This document shows positions 1-11,038 of a stretch of DNA of 64,000 nucleotides, in pieces. The notes beneath the pieces were generated by a model. It was given only the letters and a program-made list of their open reading frames with translations. It was not told the origin of the DNA and searched no databases. Origin of the DNA: Cunninghamia lanceolata (Eukaryota > Streptophyta > Pinopsida > Cupressales > Cupressaceae). A program made the position numbers and the translations under genes. How positions within the stretch are numbered: position 1 is the first letter of the stretch; each line of letters begins with the position of its first letter. The DNA is taken from contig BSBN01000355.1 of assembly GCA_027924645.1 (NCBI GenBank), positions 434,001 to 498,000 on the forward strand, in the 5' to 3' direction.

Positions 1-121
1 CGAAGATGCAAACCGAACCACATGCGGAGGCATCAAGTGAGTTTGATTATTAATCAAATTAATGTTCTCCTCAATTGTATTAATATTTTCATTAATGTTT
101 TGCCACAATCGGGCCTAATCA

Positions 122-245
122 AATGGAGGGGATGGGGGGTTTTGAGGTGGAGGGGATGGGGGGTTTTGAGGTGGAGAGGGTGGGGGGTTTTGAGGTGGAT
201 CATGGGGTGGGGGGTTTTGAGGTGGATCACGGGGTGGGGGGGTTT
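122..245. repeat. G-rich minisatellite, 24-27 bp unit
   Basis: About four and a half head-to-tail copies of a unit containing GGGGGGTTTTGAGGTGG. The first three units are 24 bp and the later ones 27 bp, because GATCAYG replaces the shorter linker. The plus strand is almost free of C, so it has G-quadruplex potential. The apparent ORFs across it on both strands are simple translations of the repeat and not genes. Confidence 0.9.
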
Positions 246-339
246 CATAAAGAATGTCATCTATTAAAAATTCATCTAGACTCTAGTCATCCATTAGATC
301 TGTCTCCTGCAAATTTTCAAATATGTAAATTCATATAAA

Positions 340-1300
340 AAACTTACAAATGTATAATTTCACAATTTATATATATATGTATATTGAAAACATACAAACA
401 AATATCTATAAATTTAAACTTAATCTAGAATAGATCTATAAATGATTTAGTTTAAAATATCCATGAATTCAAAGAGCACGTAATACTTGAAAATTAAACA
501 CATGCACAAGTTTATCATATAATATGAACAATCAAATGATGATGCCTCATACCGATGTCTCCTTAAATTAATCCAACACTTCCCTAAAATATTATATTCT
601 CCTTCCTACTTCATTCCTCTTTAACCATTTTTTAGAGGGTTTTTGAACTATAGAATTGGTATTTATAGATAAAATATGGAATAATTAGAAAAAAGATCTC
701 ACAAAAATTACCAAGAGGAAGTTATGCAAAAAATTACAACATAAAGCTATGTCTAAATTTTTAGATCATTAAATTCACATAGTGGACAAGGTTGCAGGTT
801 CTAGGTCCTAGTCATACACCAAGGTGTCACTCTACCTAATATCATCATTTTTCTCAAAATTATAATGGAAGTTACATTTTGACACCTTATATAGTCCAAA
901 TTTAAAAGTGCATGCCAAGTGTATTAGATTCCCATTTCTCTATTAATCAGGCTACTTCTAGCTTCTAAGTTAAGCTCAATTGTGATGGTGTGACATGAAG
1001 ATGTCTACATGATGCCCTGACATTATAGGTTCCTGACATTATAGGTTCCTATTTCTCTTCCTATATTAACTCCAATTTTACTATAGGCTTCTCATGTGTC
1101 TCAAAAGAACGGTACAGATTATGACTTAATTGAACATTGCATTCTACTTTTATACTACATTTATTACCAATACTACATTTATAACAATAGTGACCTTGTT
1201 AAAGACTACATTTATACCAATACTACAACATTGTATTCCAACAATATGAGTTACCTTCTGCTGAAGTGTAAAAACCCTAAAATATCATTTTGAAACCTTA
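340..1300. other. AT-rich non-coding DNA
   Basis: No ORF, RNA gene or transposon protein is recognisable. The only local structure is a short direct repeat of GACATTATAGGTTCCT near 1019-1050. Confidence 0.6.
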
Positions 1301-2251
1301 TTAAATGTTAATTTCCAAACCCTAATATGAGAATTTGAAACCCTAAAATGTCATTTTAAAACTCTATTACGTGAATTTTCAAACCCTAATACATCATTTT
1401 GATACCCTAAAAGGTGAAAAGTGAAGCCCTAAACATCTACTTTAGAACCCTAAAATTTATATTTGAAAACCTAAATTGTAAATTTTAAACTATAAAATGT
1501 GGATGTCAAGGGTAGAAGAATGTTTTCCTCAATATTTTTAAATGAACTAAGGGTAGGTGAAGGATTAAGGAATGATCCCAACTTCATATAAGATTGCACA
1601 CCGTATGTCGATATGCAACTATATTAATCCATCTACTAGAATGGACCCAAAACTAAATGAGAATTAGCATAGGTCTACAAATGTCACCATTGCACTAGTT
1701 AATACAAGTTGATGTTATCTAAATCATATTTAATTGTGAAACTAAAACAAGAGGAGAGAAAATTAAATGTTAATTTCCAAACCCTACTATGAGAATTTGA
1801 AACCCTAAAATGTCATTTTAAAACTCTATTACGTGAATTTTCAAACCCTAATACATCATTTTGATACCCTAAAAGGTGAAAAGTGAAGCCCTAAACATCT
1901 ACTTTAGAACCCTAAAATTTATATTTGAAACTCTAAATTGTGGATGTCAAGTTCCCTAAATTGTAAATTTGAAACTATAAAATGTGGATGTCAAGGGTAG
2001 AAGAATGTTTTCCTCAATATTTTTAAATGAACTAAGGGTAGGTGAAGGATCAAGGAATGATCCCAACTTCATATAAGATTGCACACCGTATGTTGATATG
2101 CAACTATTTTAATCCATCTACTAGAATCTAGACCCAAAACTAAATGAGAGTTAGCATAGGTCTACAAATGTCACCATTGGGTGCTAGTTAATACATTGAT
2201 GTTATCTAAATCATATTTAATTGTGAAACTAAAACAAGAGGAGAGAAAATT
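1301..2251. repeat. Tandem duplication of a 462-bp block rich in AACCCTAAA motifs
   Basis: The block beginning TTAAATGTTAATTTCCAAAC at 1301 starts again at 1763 and is repeated almost completely, ending in GAGGAGAGAAAATT near 1763 and again at 2251. The second copy carries about 27 extra bases near 1932-1972, where CTAAATTGTGGATGTCAAG is itself duplicated. The first 200 bp of each copy hold many spaced AACCCTA/ACCCTAAA words resembling the plant telomere repeat, at irregular 20-30 bp intervals. No coding potential was seen. Confidence 0.9.
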
Positions 2252-2810
2252 ATTTATTGAAGTAAAATATAGATGCAAATTTGTTATTCCAAGTTTAAAG
2301 TTGTAGTGAATTTTTTTCAAACCATAGTGGACTATAAATTTATTTTTCATTTCTTACATGAAACTTATGGATAAGTTTACCACAACTGATAAAATGTACA
2401 TTTAAATCCATGCATAAAATCTTATGGCCATAGTGCATCAAACGTGTTGGATAAACACTATGGACTCAAGGGAAGCAGGTAAAACAAGTATATAACTAGA
2501 ACAACACAGGCTATAGAAAACACATCCTCATTGGTCCATCATTTAAATGTATCATGAAGGTATCAAGGATGGAAGGATCACATGTCACAAAAGATTATCC
2601 AAGCTTCTAGATAGGTTGAATCAAAAAGGTATATATCACTATTTACATGCTCAAACCCTAATCAAGATATGATAGGAAAAGATAAACAAGGATGAATGCA
2701 AACCGTAGGTAAATCTATTTAAGAAAAAGATAAAAGTGAGAAATTAGATCTAAAAACTATAATTAAAAAAAGGCCAAACCGGTACTATAAAATCCTAGGT
2801 GATGGAATGT

Positions 2811-3318
2811 CAAGTTCACTAATAAATATAAAGGAAATCCATTTGACTATTACTGGATACAATTTCAATGCATCTAACAGTTGTGTTACACAAAATGAAC
2901 CACTAGTCAATGATCATAGTGCCTTACACTTGAAGATGATTGGGGTCCATTAGAATTTATATCTTATAGTTTTGGTGAGTATCATGTGGATCTTAAGAGG
3001 CTTATGGTATTCCATTATTAAATACATATGACCAAATATCGTTCTATTTTAATATGGACCCTTAAATAATGTGATATTTCATAGAATGGAAAGAGTCTAG
3101 GAGTTTAATATGGTTCATATACATTACACTCAAGTGAAAACTATGGTCAGGTTCACAAATAAATGTAAAGGAATATCATTTAACTATTATTGGATACTTG
3201 TAATTTCGATATATCTAACAATTAAGTGACACAAAATTAACCCCTAATCAATGATCATAATGTTTTACAAGAAGATGATTTGGGTCCATTAGACTTTATG
3301 TCTTATATTTTTGGTGAT
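2811..3318. repeat. Two diverged copies of a ~170-bp segment
   Basis: 2811-2979 and about 3146-3318 align along their whole length: both run from a GTTCAC-AATAAAT start, through TATTGGATAC and CAATGATCATA, to CCATTAGA-TTTATRTCTTATA and TTTTGGTGA. By eye roughly four of five bases agree. This indicates an old local duplication, with no coding content. Confidence 0.75.
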
Positions 3319-3578
3319 AGCAACCTTACTGGCATATCAAACAGGAACTTCTAATAGCCAACAATGACAGATATCAAAGATAGGGTATAGTCTTATAGCC
3401 AACAATGACATAAATAAAAAATAGGGTATTTAGTTTTATATGATTCCTCAATATTCATCTTGATACATTTAGTGTACCCTAAGTTAATCATCAACACTAA
3501 AGCATCTACATGCCTCCTCTTGATACATTTTCATCTTCAAACTTATCCCTTTTATCATTATATTACATATACTAATTT

Positions 3579-3856
3579 GGTTTTTTAGGGTTTAGGGTTT
3601 AGGTTTTTAGGGTTTGTAGGACAACATGGTTTTAGGGTTTATAGTTTGGTTTTTTAGGGTTTATAGTTTACATTTTTAGAGTTTGCAGTACAACATGGTT
3701 TCAAGGTTTATAATTTGGTTTTTTAGGGTTTATAGTTTAGGTTTTTAGGGTTTGTAGTACAACATGGTTTTAGGGTTTATAGTTTCAGTTTTTTAGGGTT
3801 TATAGTTTAAGTTTTTTAGGGTTTGCAGTAACATGGTTTTAGGGTTTGCAGTAACA
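3579..3856. repeat. Telomere-like minisatellite, 69-bp unit, four copies
   Basis: Copies begin with GGTTTTTTAGGGTTTATAG-type sequence at 3579, 3648 and 3717, and a variant (CAGTTTTTTAGGG) begins near 3786. Each unit contains three or four TTTAGGGTTT words, the plant telomere motif, plus a constant GTAGTACAACATGGTTTTAG segment. The fourth copy is slightly degraded. This is an interstitial telomere-derived satellite rather than a true telomere, because perfect TTTAGGG runs exceed two units only in the first copy. Confidence 0.88.
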
Positions 3857-4154
3857 TACAATCACAAAATTCTAATAACAAGTAAAACCCTTAAATAACA
3901 AATAAAACCCTAATTTTCATTTTAACTCTACAATTAGGAAAAAAAGCATTTAAAACAAGCTAAAGATAGGTAGAGAACCAACCTGGAAGAGCTCGAGGGT
4001 GACGAGGTGGCAGGAGGAGGTGAGAGGGCAAAAAACACTCTGTTGTTTTCCTTGTCTGGTCCTTGACAACGCGTACCGGTTTCTTGCTGTCCGTTATCGC
4101 TGTCATCCTCTGTGGGTGAAAATGAGCCCGTAGAGCTCTTTTTTTTTAAATATA

Positions 4155-4304
4155 TAATTTTTTGAAAACGGGTACCCATTTAGTAACGGGTACTCGTTTC
4201 GTTTAGGCTCGGGTGCCCATTACTAAACAGGTACCCGTTTAGGCTCAGGCGCCCATTCCTAAACGGGTACCCATTTCTTTGAAAATGGGTACCCGTTATC
4301 GGCA
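4155..4304. repeat. Short array of palindromic GGGTACCC words
   Basis: ACGGGTACCCGTTT-type words alternate with GGCTCGGGTGCCCATTACT and GGCTCAGGCGCCCATTCCT. The result is an imperfect repeat of about 40 bp in which each half-unit is itself a palindrome (GGGTACCC, GGGTGCCC, GGCGCCC). It is much more GC-rich than its surroundings. I see no gene to which it belongs. Confidence 0.75.
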
Positions 4305-4841
4305 GCATTTTTTTTGCCCACACGACTTCCCCTATATGTGGACCCAGTTTCTTACGGGTACCCTGTTCCCCTAGGATATGTACTCATTTTTTGTCAAATC
4401 CAAGTCAAAACTTACTGTTACCAAATTATGCTTGGTAGCCCAATTAGGTTGTGCTATAGCAGTTGTTTTCTAAGGCTTTCAAGAAGCAAGTGAGTTCAAA
4501 GGAAGGGGTAAAAAAAAATTAAGTGCAGAAGGCATCCAGTCAATATCTACTATCTTCATGGAGGACTAGTTCAGAGATCATGTTACTAAGATCATTTAAC
4601 AGCTCAATTAGAGTTGTTACTTGATCCAGATAAAATGAAAGGAGTGCCCCAGCAAGGCAGGAGATATTCAAAGGATGATAGGTAAACTTGAAGCTAAGCT
4701 AGTTCTTTGCAGATTAGGTTCCAGATGTGTTCATTGTAGTCCATTCATTGTAATTTGGTATAGTTTTAGAAAGGTACTTATAATTTGCCAAAATTTTCAT
4801 GATTATAAACACATATTTCATGCCATAATGTTCAATTTGTG
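4305..4841. other. Non-coding; expected 3' end of element 1 absent
   Basis: The integrase reading frame of element 1 enters from the right and loses recognisable similarity at about 4842. I found neither the remainder of an integrase core, nor a polypurine tract, nor a copy of the LTR that begins at 29169. Element 1 is therefore truncated or rearranged here. Confidence 0.5.
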
Positions 4842-5270
4842 CTATGCAATTGATTTACAATCCATCCATTTAGTAAAATAGTCAGTAGCAACCAAAATCC
4901 AACTATGTCCTCCACTTGATTTTTTTGAAATTTCCCCTATAAAATCAATTCCCCATTGCTGAAATGGAGCCTCCATAGTTATAGTTCTAAGGGGTAATGC
5001 ACCCTCATACTTTAGTTTTCCTGAGAACCTTTGACAAGGATCACATTTTCTTACCATCTTTTGTCCATCTGAGAAAAGGGTAGGCCACCAATAGCCTGCT
5101 CTAAGAATTTTGTGAGTTGTGGTTTTGGTAGTGTAGTGTTCACCACACATCCCTTTATGCATGTCATATAAAATACCAGTAGCTTGATTTTCATCCACAC
5201 ACCTAAGTAAGACACCATCAGGATTCTTCCAATACAATTCTCCTTGAATAATTATGTATTTGATAGCATG
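4842..5270 (-). pseudogene. Integrase N-terminal part of element 1 (truncated)
   Basis: The H2C2 zinc-binding domain is visible: HKGMCGEHY, then HKILRAGYWWPTL, then CDPCQRF. It is followed by the start of the catalytic core, with QQWGIDFIGEI and then VATDYFTKW. The second Asp and the Glu of the D,D-35-E triad are not found, because similarity stops near 4842. In the family this enzyme inserts the cDNA into the host chromosome. This copy cannot be active. The domain lies directly downstream (leftward) of the RNase H, as expected for Ty3/gypsy order. Confidence 0.88.
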
Positions 5271-6690
5271 TAACTTTAAAGTCCTTTTCTGACTATCACT
5301 GAGATGGGAAGGACAATTTAAATTCTACAAATAGTACACAATATCCTTGTACCATTCAGATTCTGACACATTAACAACTTCATTATGAACCACATTCACT
5401 TGGCATGCTTCCAAATTTGATTGTGTCATCATCTTAGCCAAACCTTGTCCTCTTACCAATTTTGTGATTTGTATCTCAATGTTGAACTCTTGTAACTTGT
5501 TTATCCACCTGTATCTTCTTCCTTTCACTTCCTGCTAAGTGAAAATATCTTTAAATGTTGCATGGGGTACATATGCAATTATCTGAGATCCTACTAAGTA
5601 TGGCCTAAAGCTTTTGACTGCCCTAACTAATGCATATGCCTGCTTCTCCATGATATCATATTTTAACTCAACTGCCTGCAATGACATGCTAAAGAAAGCA
5701 ATAGGTTGCTCAAAACCCTCTTCATTTTTCTATAATAAACATGCAACAACAGTATGAAAAGAAGCAAATGAGAACAACTGGAGTGGCTTAGAAAACTCAA
5801 GAGATTTAAACAAAGGAGCCATCTCTATAGCTTCTTTGATATTCTGAAATGATTTAATTGCTTCACTCTCCCATTTGACAATCTCACATTTCTTCAACAT
5901 TTTAGAAATATCCTTTGTAATCTCTATGAAGTTGGGGATGAATCTTCTAACAAAATTAATTTGTCCAAAGAAGGACTGAATGCTTTTCACTTTTTTAAGA
6001 ATTTAAATCTTGTCAATTGCAGCAACCCTTTCAGGATCAATCCTAACTCCATCCTTGGAAACAATGTGTCCCAATAGTTTTCCTTCCACTACTCCAAAAG
6101 TACATTTCTTTGGGTTAAGTGAAATGCCATATTCCAATGCTCTAATAAAAATTTGTTCTAGATGCATGCAATGTTGCTCCTCCTTTTTTGAATAGGCAGT
6201 TAAATCACCCTAATATACAGCCACAATTGAATTAATCAATTCTGTAAAAATAACATCCATAGCCCTCTGAAATGTAGCACCTGCATTTGTTAGTCCAAAT
6301 GACATTCTCACATATACATAGGTTCCCCATGGATTGGTAAAGGTAGTCTTGTATTATTCAGATTCTTTACCTTCACCTGATTGTATCCTGAAAATCCACC
6401 CATCATGGATAAAAGCTCACAACTAGTCACCTTCTGCAGCATAGCCTCCTTGTTAGGTAGTGGGTAATTATCCCTCAAAGAAGATACATTCAAGCTTCTG
6501 AAGTCCACACAAAATCTTATATCACCATTTTTCTTTCTGATTGGGACAAGATTGGACACCCAAGTTCAGTGTCTGATAGGTATAATCATTCTAGCCTCCC
6601 TAAGCTTCATAAGTTCTTCCTACATTTTTGGAGCCAAAGTTAGGTTAATAGGTCATTGTTTTTGTCTGAATGGCTTAGCTTTAGGTTTCA
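5271..6690 (-). pseudogene. Reverse transcriptase and gypsy RNase H of element 1
   Basis: RT blocks are clear on the minus strand: SNLVPIRKKNGDIRFCVDFR, then DNYPLPN, then GGFSGYNQV, then (another frame, 6307-5733) FGLTNAGATFQRAMD and SLNPKKCTFGV. They are followed by a FFGQINFVRRFIPNF connection and an RNase H region with GFEQPIAFFS and KYDIMEKQAYALV. RT is dead twice over. The first catalytic Asp, in the usual M-D-G-F-S-G box, reads Gly (MGGFSG), and the Y-x-D-D box near 6203-6218 reads Tyr-stop-Gly-Asp. In-frame TAG codons at 5730 and 5325 fall where a Gln would fit. At least one frameshift lies near 6310. Confidence 0.9.
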
Positions 6691-7189
6691 AAGGAATCTC
6701 ATGCTGGAATAAGTCTTCTCTATAAGCTTTAGGTCCTCATATGACCAAGCAAAGACATGCTTATATTTTTTTAATAAGGCAATCAACATACTCATGATGT
6801 GTGGCTTGAGTTGTTTGCTAATATATACCTTTTGGGGGGCATGGTGTGTCCCCAAGTTTATCTCCTCTAAGTCATCCTTGTTAGTAGGAAATACCTTTGT
6901 AATAAACTGGTCTCTATTGTCAAATGCTCTTTCTAAAGCAACTAACCCTCTAGGGATTTTATTTGTTTTAAGTTGAATCACTTCTTTCCCCAAAAGAGTC
7001 TCTTTTCCATTCACAACTTCTACAAAGTTCTGAAAATCAGTCTCCCAGTTCTCATATTCATCTATGCAATGTAGGAACCTCAACAAATCTCTATCAACAT
7101 CAAACACCTGCCAACTACATATATTTTCTGGTACTGCAGGTCTAACCTTAACTTCAACATTTGTAACATCAGACAGAGTGATATCATCT
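6691..7189 (-). pseudogene. aRNH-RT linker of element 1 polyprotein
   Basis: An open stretch that follows the RNase H-like domain without a break and leads into RT. It ends in KQLKPHIMSMLIALLKKYKHV then FAWSYEDL, which is the usual N-terminal lead-in of gypsy RT (a helix, then a D/F-A-W-S motif). No separate domain was recognised in the first 100 residues. TGA and TAG codons separate it from RT around 6570-6660. Confidence 0.75.
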
Positions 7190-7567
7190 GGCCTTATGGC
7201 CGCATTAGCTAAAAAGTCTGCCATGACATTCTTTGATCTTTCTATCCAATTTATTGAAAAAGCATCAAATAATTCAATTATGTCCCATACAACATGCTTA
7301 TATTATTTTAACCTCTTATTCTTTGAAACATATTTATCTCACTTGGGAAACAATCAATTCTGAATCCCCAAACACTTTTATCATCTTAATTCCATGCTTC
7401 AAAGCAACATTTAATCCTAGTAACAGAGCCTCATATTCTGCAATATTATTTGTGCAAGAAAACCTTAACAGGAAAGAGAACTTCAAGAGCTTACCTGTTG
7501 GGAAAAAAAACACAACTCCAGCACCAAAGCCTTCTTTTGAACAAGCTCCATCAAAATACATAGTCTA
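7190..7567 (-). pseudogene. Archaeal-type RNase H (aRNH) placed upstream of RT in element 1
   Basis: The domain starts MYFDGACSKEGFGAGVV (first Asp), continues NIAEYEALLLGL (Glu) and VFGDSELIVSQVR (second Asp), and after a one-base frameshift near 7335 ends with NWIERSKN and MADFLANAA (last Asp). All four catalytic acidic positions are still present. It is in the same frame as the protease, separated only by two TAG codons (7574, 7565), the second where a Trp normally precedes the first strand. An additional aRNH is typical of the Tat lineage, but there it normally follows the gypsy RNase H. Here it precedes RT. Confidence 0.9.
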
Positions 7568-8307
7568 GAGACCCTATTGGTCAAGTTCTTGAATGCAAAG
7601 ATCTCTCTCCTTGTTTCCTTGATCATCTGAGACAACTCTGAAATTTTCACAGTCAGTATCCACAAAACAAATAGGCTCATCTGAATCTTGATCTTCCTCC
7701 GTTTCTGGTGACCTCTCTTCTCTGACCAGTTTGACATTTCTACCATTCATTGGGATCATAGCATATGATAAATCTAATTGCATACTCCCTCCAATCAATG
7801 CTGCCCATCTTCTTGACAATAGCATACCATATTGTGGCTTTATGTCAACCACTATTATATTCATTCTGTAAGTCTTTTCTGGATATGCTACTAACATAAA
7901 ATCCACATCCTTCATGATTCCAATAACTAGTACCTCCCTAGCATCCATTGCATAGCATTTTCCACATGCCTTATCTATTTTCAATCTAGCTTGTTGCATG
8001 ATAGCCAGAGGCATAATATTTGTTGATGGCCTGAGTCAAGCATACAATTCTTGATTACTTTTCCATTGATAACAAGGGAGACATAAAATGGTTCAACCTG
8101 TGAAGGGCATTTTGTCATTGTCAACCCCAGATAGACTTCAGGGATTTCATCCTCATCAATACACAAGGCTTGCTTCTCACCTGTGGTCTCTATATTCTGC
8201 TTGTCCTGACAAGCTACTCTTGAAATTAGGGACAACGCCTTATTTCTGAATTCTTCAATTTTCATCATCTCCATCAATGGAACAGAGATCTTTACCTGGG
8301 ATAAAAC
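7568..8307 (-). pseudogene. Retroviral-type aspartic protease of element 1
   Basis: NCMLDSG near 8035-8055 is the catalytic D-S-G loop. Right after it a one-base loss shifts the frame (near 8033), and the domain continues NIMPLAIMQQARLKI, then the flap-side region, then YGMLLSRRWAALIGG, the usual I/L-L-G/S-R-x-W end of plant gypsy proteases. The family cleaves the Gag-Pol polyprotein. The stretch from 7580 to 7740 is an acidic spacer (EERSPETEEDQDSDEP) before the RNase H. Confidence 0.88.
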
Positions 8308-8910
8308 CTAAGTTATGTCAAAGGGAGCATAATTTTGTATAACAGTTGTAGCTTGAGTTGTGGTTTTACTCTTATCCTGAGCTGATCTAGCTTTAATCTT
8401 AGCGGCCTTTTGACTGTCATCCAGGACCTAAGAATCCTTATTTTGATCCTCATTTTGGAGAATTTTATTTTCTAGTCCTTGAGAATCATGACCTGGTTTT
8501 TTCTTAGAGTTCTTATTACTATTCCATTGCATCTTTTGTGGTCTAGCCACTTTATGATTATGCACTGGTTGATTCACAAAGGTGCTTTCTGGTTGACGTG
8601 GATCACCTACCTGAGCTTTACCTCTAAGATTATAATTGCTCTTGACCTAAGCCACTGCTGTAGCTGTGAGAGCTCTAATCTCTTCATCAGGAGGTCTCCT
8701 CAAGTTATTCAGGAAGATGCGTGAGTCCTGAGCATACGCATAATTATCTTCATCATCTTCATCACATGGAATTTGCTGGCAAACCTGAGTCCTATAACTC
8801 GTACTTTCATTAGCGTCATAAGAAGAATACTCCTTATCCATGGACAACATATTGACACTATCATCCTCCATACAATGTGGTTCATTGCATTCATCACAAG
8901 CAACAACATT
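8308..8910 (-). pseudogene. Gag C-terminal part of element 1
   Basis: Continues the gag frame interrupted at 27421. The first residues contain ACDECNEPHC, a second Cys/His-rich motif after the one at the end of the right-hand half. A polar Lys/Gln/Asn-rich region then leads to the protease. Three stops interrupt it, at 8647, 8428 and 8308. All are TAG and all lie in one frame. Nothing suggests a separate gene. Confidence 0.8.
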
Positions 8911-8915
8911 ATTAT
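8911..8915. repeat. Target-site duplication ATTAT of element 2 (left copy)
   Basis: ATTAT immediately precedes the TGTAGATTAG start of the left LTR and matches the five bases directly after the right LTR at 27421-27425. Removing element 2 plus one copy puts the two gag halves of element 1 in the same reading frame. Confidence 0.92.
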
Positions 8916-9989
8916 TGTAGATTAGATAAGCAAACAAGGTAGAAATAGTAAACAAAATGGAACAAACATAAAGTTATACCTCACATGCAAACCTAATCCC
9001 ATCAAGGGAGGAAGAAGCCTTTGCACCCAAAACAAGCTCCTAGACAAAGATAATCCCTACACAATAGATTTAATTGTGAAATGCTACTCAAAGTTGCAAC
9101 TCACTATTCTAGCTCAAGAGTGATTTTGACATGGTAACTTTGCATAAACTTGGATGATGAAAATAGATTGTGAGATGTTCTATTTATAGACTTTTGGAAG
9201 GGATTTTGATCCAATGGTGGAGATTGATTTGGAAGATCAATGGTGGAGGATAAAAGTGATGTGGAGGGTCTAGATTGGATCTTGAATGAATGGAGGGCTA
9301 GGAATAAAAGTGATTCTTTTATTCATTTTGGGAAAAAGGGTTATTTAATGAGCATAGGGGTGAAGAATTATTTTAGAATTAAAGATTCATATGGGGGAAT
9401 GTAAATGAATTAGTAATTCATTTGGGGAAAAGAGGAAATAAATGAGTATGGGTTTGTAAGGAGAAATAAATGTGATGTGGGATATTTTTTAAATAAAAAA
9501 TTGACTTATGTGGCTTTAATTCAATTTTTTATTTGGAGAATGTGGGAAGGGTGTTAAACAAGGTTTGACCACCCAAATGAATGGGTTAGGATTAATTAAA
9601 CATAGATTTCATTTAATTAATCCTAGGGCTATGATGAGGTAGGCTAGGGTAGGCAATTAAATAATAGCTATTTAATTGTCTAGGGAAGGGATAGGTCAAT
9701 TATAGGCTGAATTAATTAGTTAATATGGTTTTAACTAATTAATTCGATTTAGTGAAAAAGGGGAAATTGATTTAATAAATATTGCATATTTATTAAATCA
9801 ATTGGCTAAGGTTTGGACTATTGAATTAATGAAATTAATTCAATTTTGGGGATAAAATGGTGTGAATTTGGAAAACAAAAGGGGTAATTAATTAAATAAA
9901 AATTTAATTAATTGGTTAGAAGGGAAATTGGTGTGTTTAGGGTTGTCAGGAGTAAGTTTGATGGTAGAAGACATTTTTAGGTGTCTACA
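8916..9989 (-). repeat. 3' LTR of element 2
   Basis: Starts TGTAGATTAG and ends AGGTGTCTACA on the plus strand; read on the minus strand it begins TGTAGACACCT, a common plant gypsy LTR start. About 690 bp (9303-9989) match 26738-27420 closely, with roughly one difference per 20 bp. The left 380 bp, which is R-U5 plus promoter, matches its partner only in patches. Confidence 0.92.
9180..9189 (-). promoter_or_regulatory. TATA box of the 3' LTR of element 2
   Basis: CTATAAATAG on the minus strand, about 800 bp into the LTR. A matching CTATAAATG lies at the equivalent place in the other LTR (26669-26677). Transcription would start about 30 bp further left. Read-through from this LTR would enter the decayed element 1. 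Confidence 0.6.
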
Positions 9990-10002
9990 TTTGCCCCTCT
10001 TT
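9990..10002 (-). other. Polypurine tract of element 2
   Basis: Minus-strand AAAGAGGGGCAAA directly abuts the TGTAGACACC start of the 3' LTR. This is the expected position and composition of the plus-strand primer, and it fixes the element's orientation. Confidence 0.9.
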
Positions 10003-10499
10003 GACGTGGCATCAGGACTTAGGAGGGAAGTGGCATCAGGTCAAAGAAAAATATGCCCCAGCTACCGGAAGGAATGAGATGGATAAGGGATGCCCCCTTG
10101 AGAGGTTGGCGGGAAAATAAAAATTTTCCATGTGAGTTCTCGAAAAGGATGTGACGGGAGTGAAAGTTGGATAGGGGATGGGAAAAGAGGTTGACGGGAA
10201 GAAAAATAGAGAAAAAAAGCTGAGATCTGCACCTTGGAGGGAAAAGGAGGGGGTGGAAGAATGACATGGCCCACTATATTAGGCAAAGTGGGCCCTTAGA
10301 GTGCCACATTTGCACACTTTGACCCTAGAGAAGAAGGAGCAAAGGAGAGATGGCTGACCGTAACCCCCAGTTCCTGCGATTTTGACACATCTCAGAGCGA
10401 TTATGAGAGTTTGGTCGGGCACCCGACGTTGGACCCCCGGTAGGGTCTAACCCTGGCTTTGTAATTTTTTCATTTTACGTGCATTTTTTGGCTTTTGGG

Positions 10500-10945
10500 A
10501 TTTGGAATTTGAGCGCATAGCGCCAACAGTAAGGCGGATTAGTGCCATCCTCTAGAATGGCACTATCCGCTAGGGTAGGGTGAGGGTGGTTTTTTGCCAT
10601 TTAAAGGGTGTTTTGGCGCTATCGATAGGTTTAGCACAATTTGTTAGAAGAATAGGGTTTGACTTCTGTAGTGCCAAACTAGGGTTAGAGTAGCGCGATT
10701 GTCTGGAATGGTGCTATCTAAGGGAGTGGCACTCTATTAGTGCTTTTGGGCAAATTGCTGCTATTAGTTGGAATAGCACCAAATGGTATTTCGATGCCAT
10801 TTTGCAAAATGGTGCCAAAGGTATTGTGCAGTAGTGCGATCTTAGGGTTTAGCACGAAAGGGGGTACTCATTGGCGCTATTCTTTGTAATAGTGCTATGA
10901 AGAAGAAATCGTGGCACCATTTTTTGGAATGGCACAAAAGATTGC
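10500..10945. repeat. Irregular array of GCGCTAT / TAGTGCCA words (3' region of element 2)
   Basis: Words such as TGGCGCTAT, AGTGCCATC, TGGCACTATCCGC, GGTGCCAAA and AATAGTGCTATG recur every 20-40 bp, in both orientations. They resemble the TAGCGCTAAT array in the leader at 25620-25965. No protein is encoded here; the PMD ORF begins just to the right. Confidence 0.65.
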
Positions 10946-11038
10946 CTATTTTGGCTTTTAGACAGAAGAAGAAAAGGTGTGATTTAGAAAAAGATGGGTT
11001 AATGTCTGACCAGAAAGTTGTGGATGTAGGATACCCAG

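Larger units (their letters stand above)
4842..8915 (-). mobile_element. Element 1 (Ty3/gypsy with upstream aRNH), pol-side half
   Basis: Minus-strand polyprotein remnant reading from right to left: gag C-terminus, aspartic protease, archaeal-type RNase H, linker, RT, gypsy RNase H, and the zinc-binding and start of the core of integrase. It is the continuation of the gag at 27421-29052. The two halves are separated by element 2, and the gag reading frame is in phase across the excised insertion. Many in-frame TAG codons and some frameshifts make it non-functional. The 3' part of IN and the 3' LTR are missing. Confidence 0.9.

Noticed and set aside
22..338. Overlapping small ORFs on both strands
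   Set aside because: They are direct translations of the 24-27 bp minisatellite.
3934..4179. 81-codon minus-strand ORF with a charged, Ser-rich sequence
   Set aside because: No family resemblance, and it runs into the palindromic repeat. Nothing beyond length supports it.
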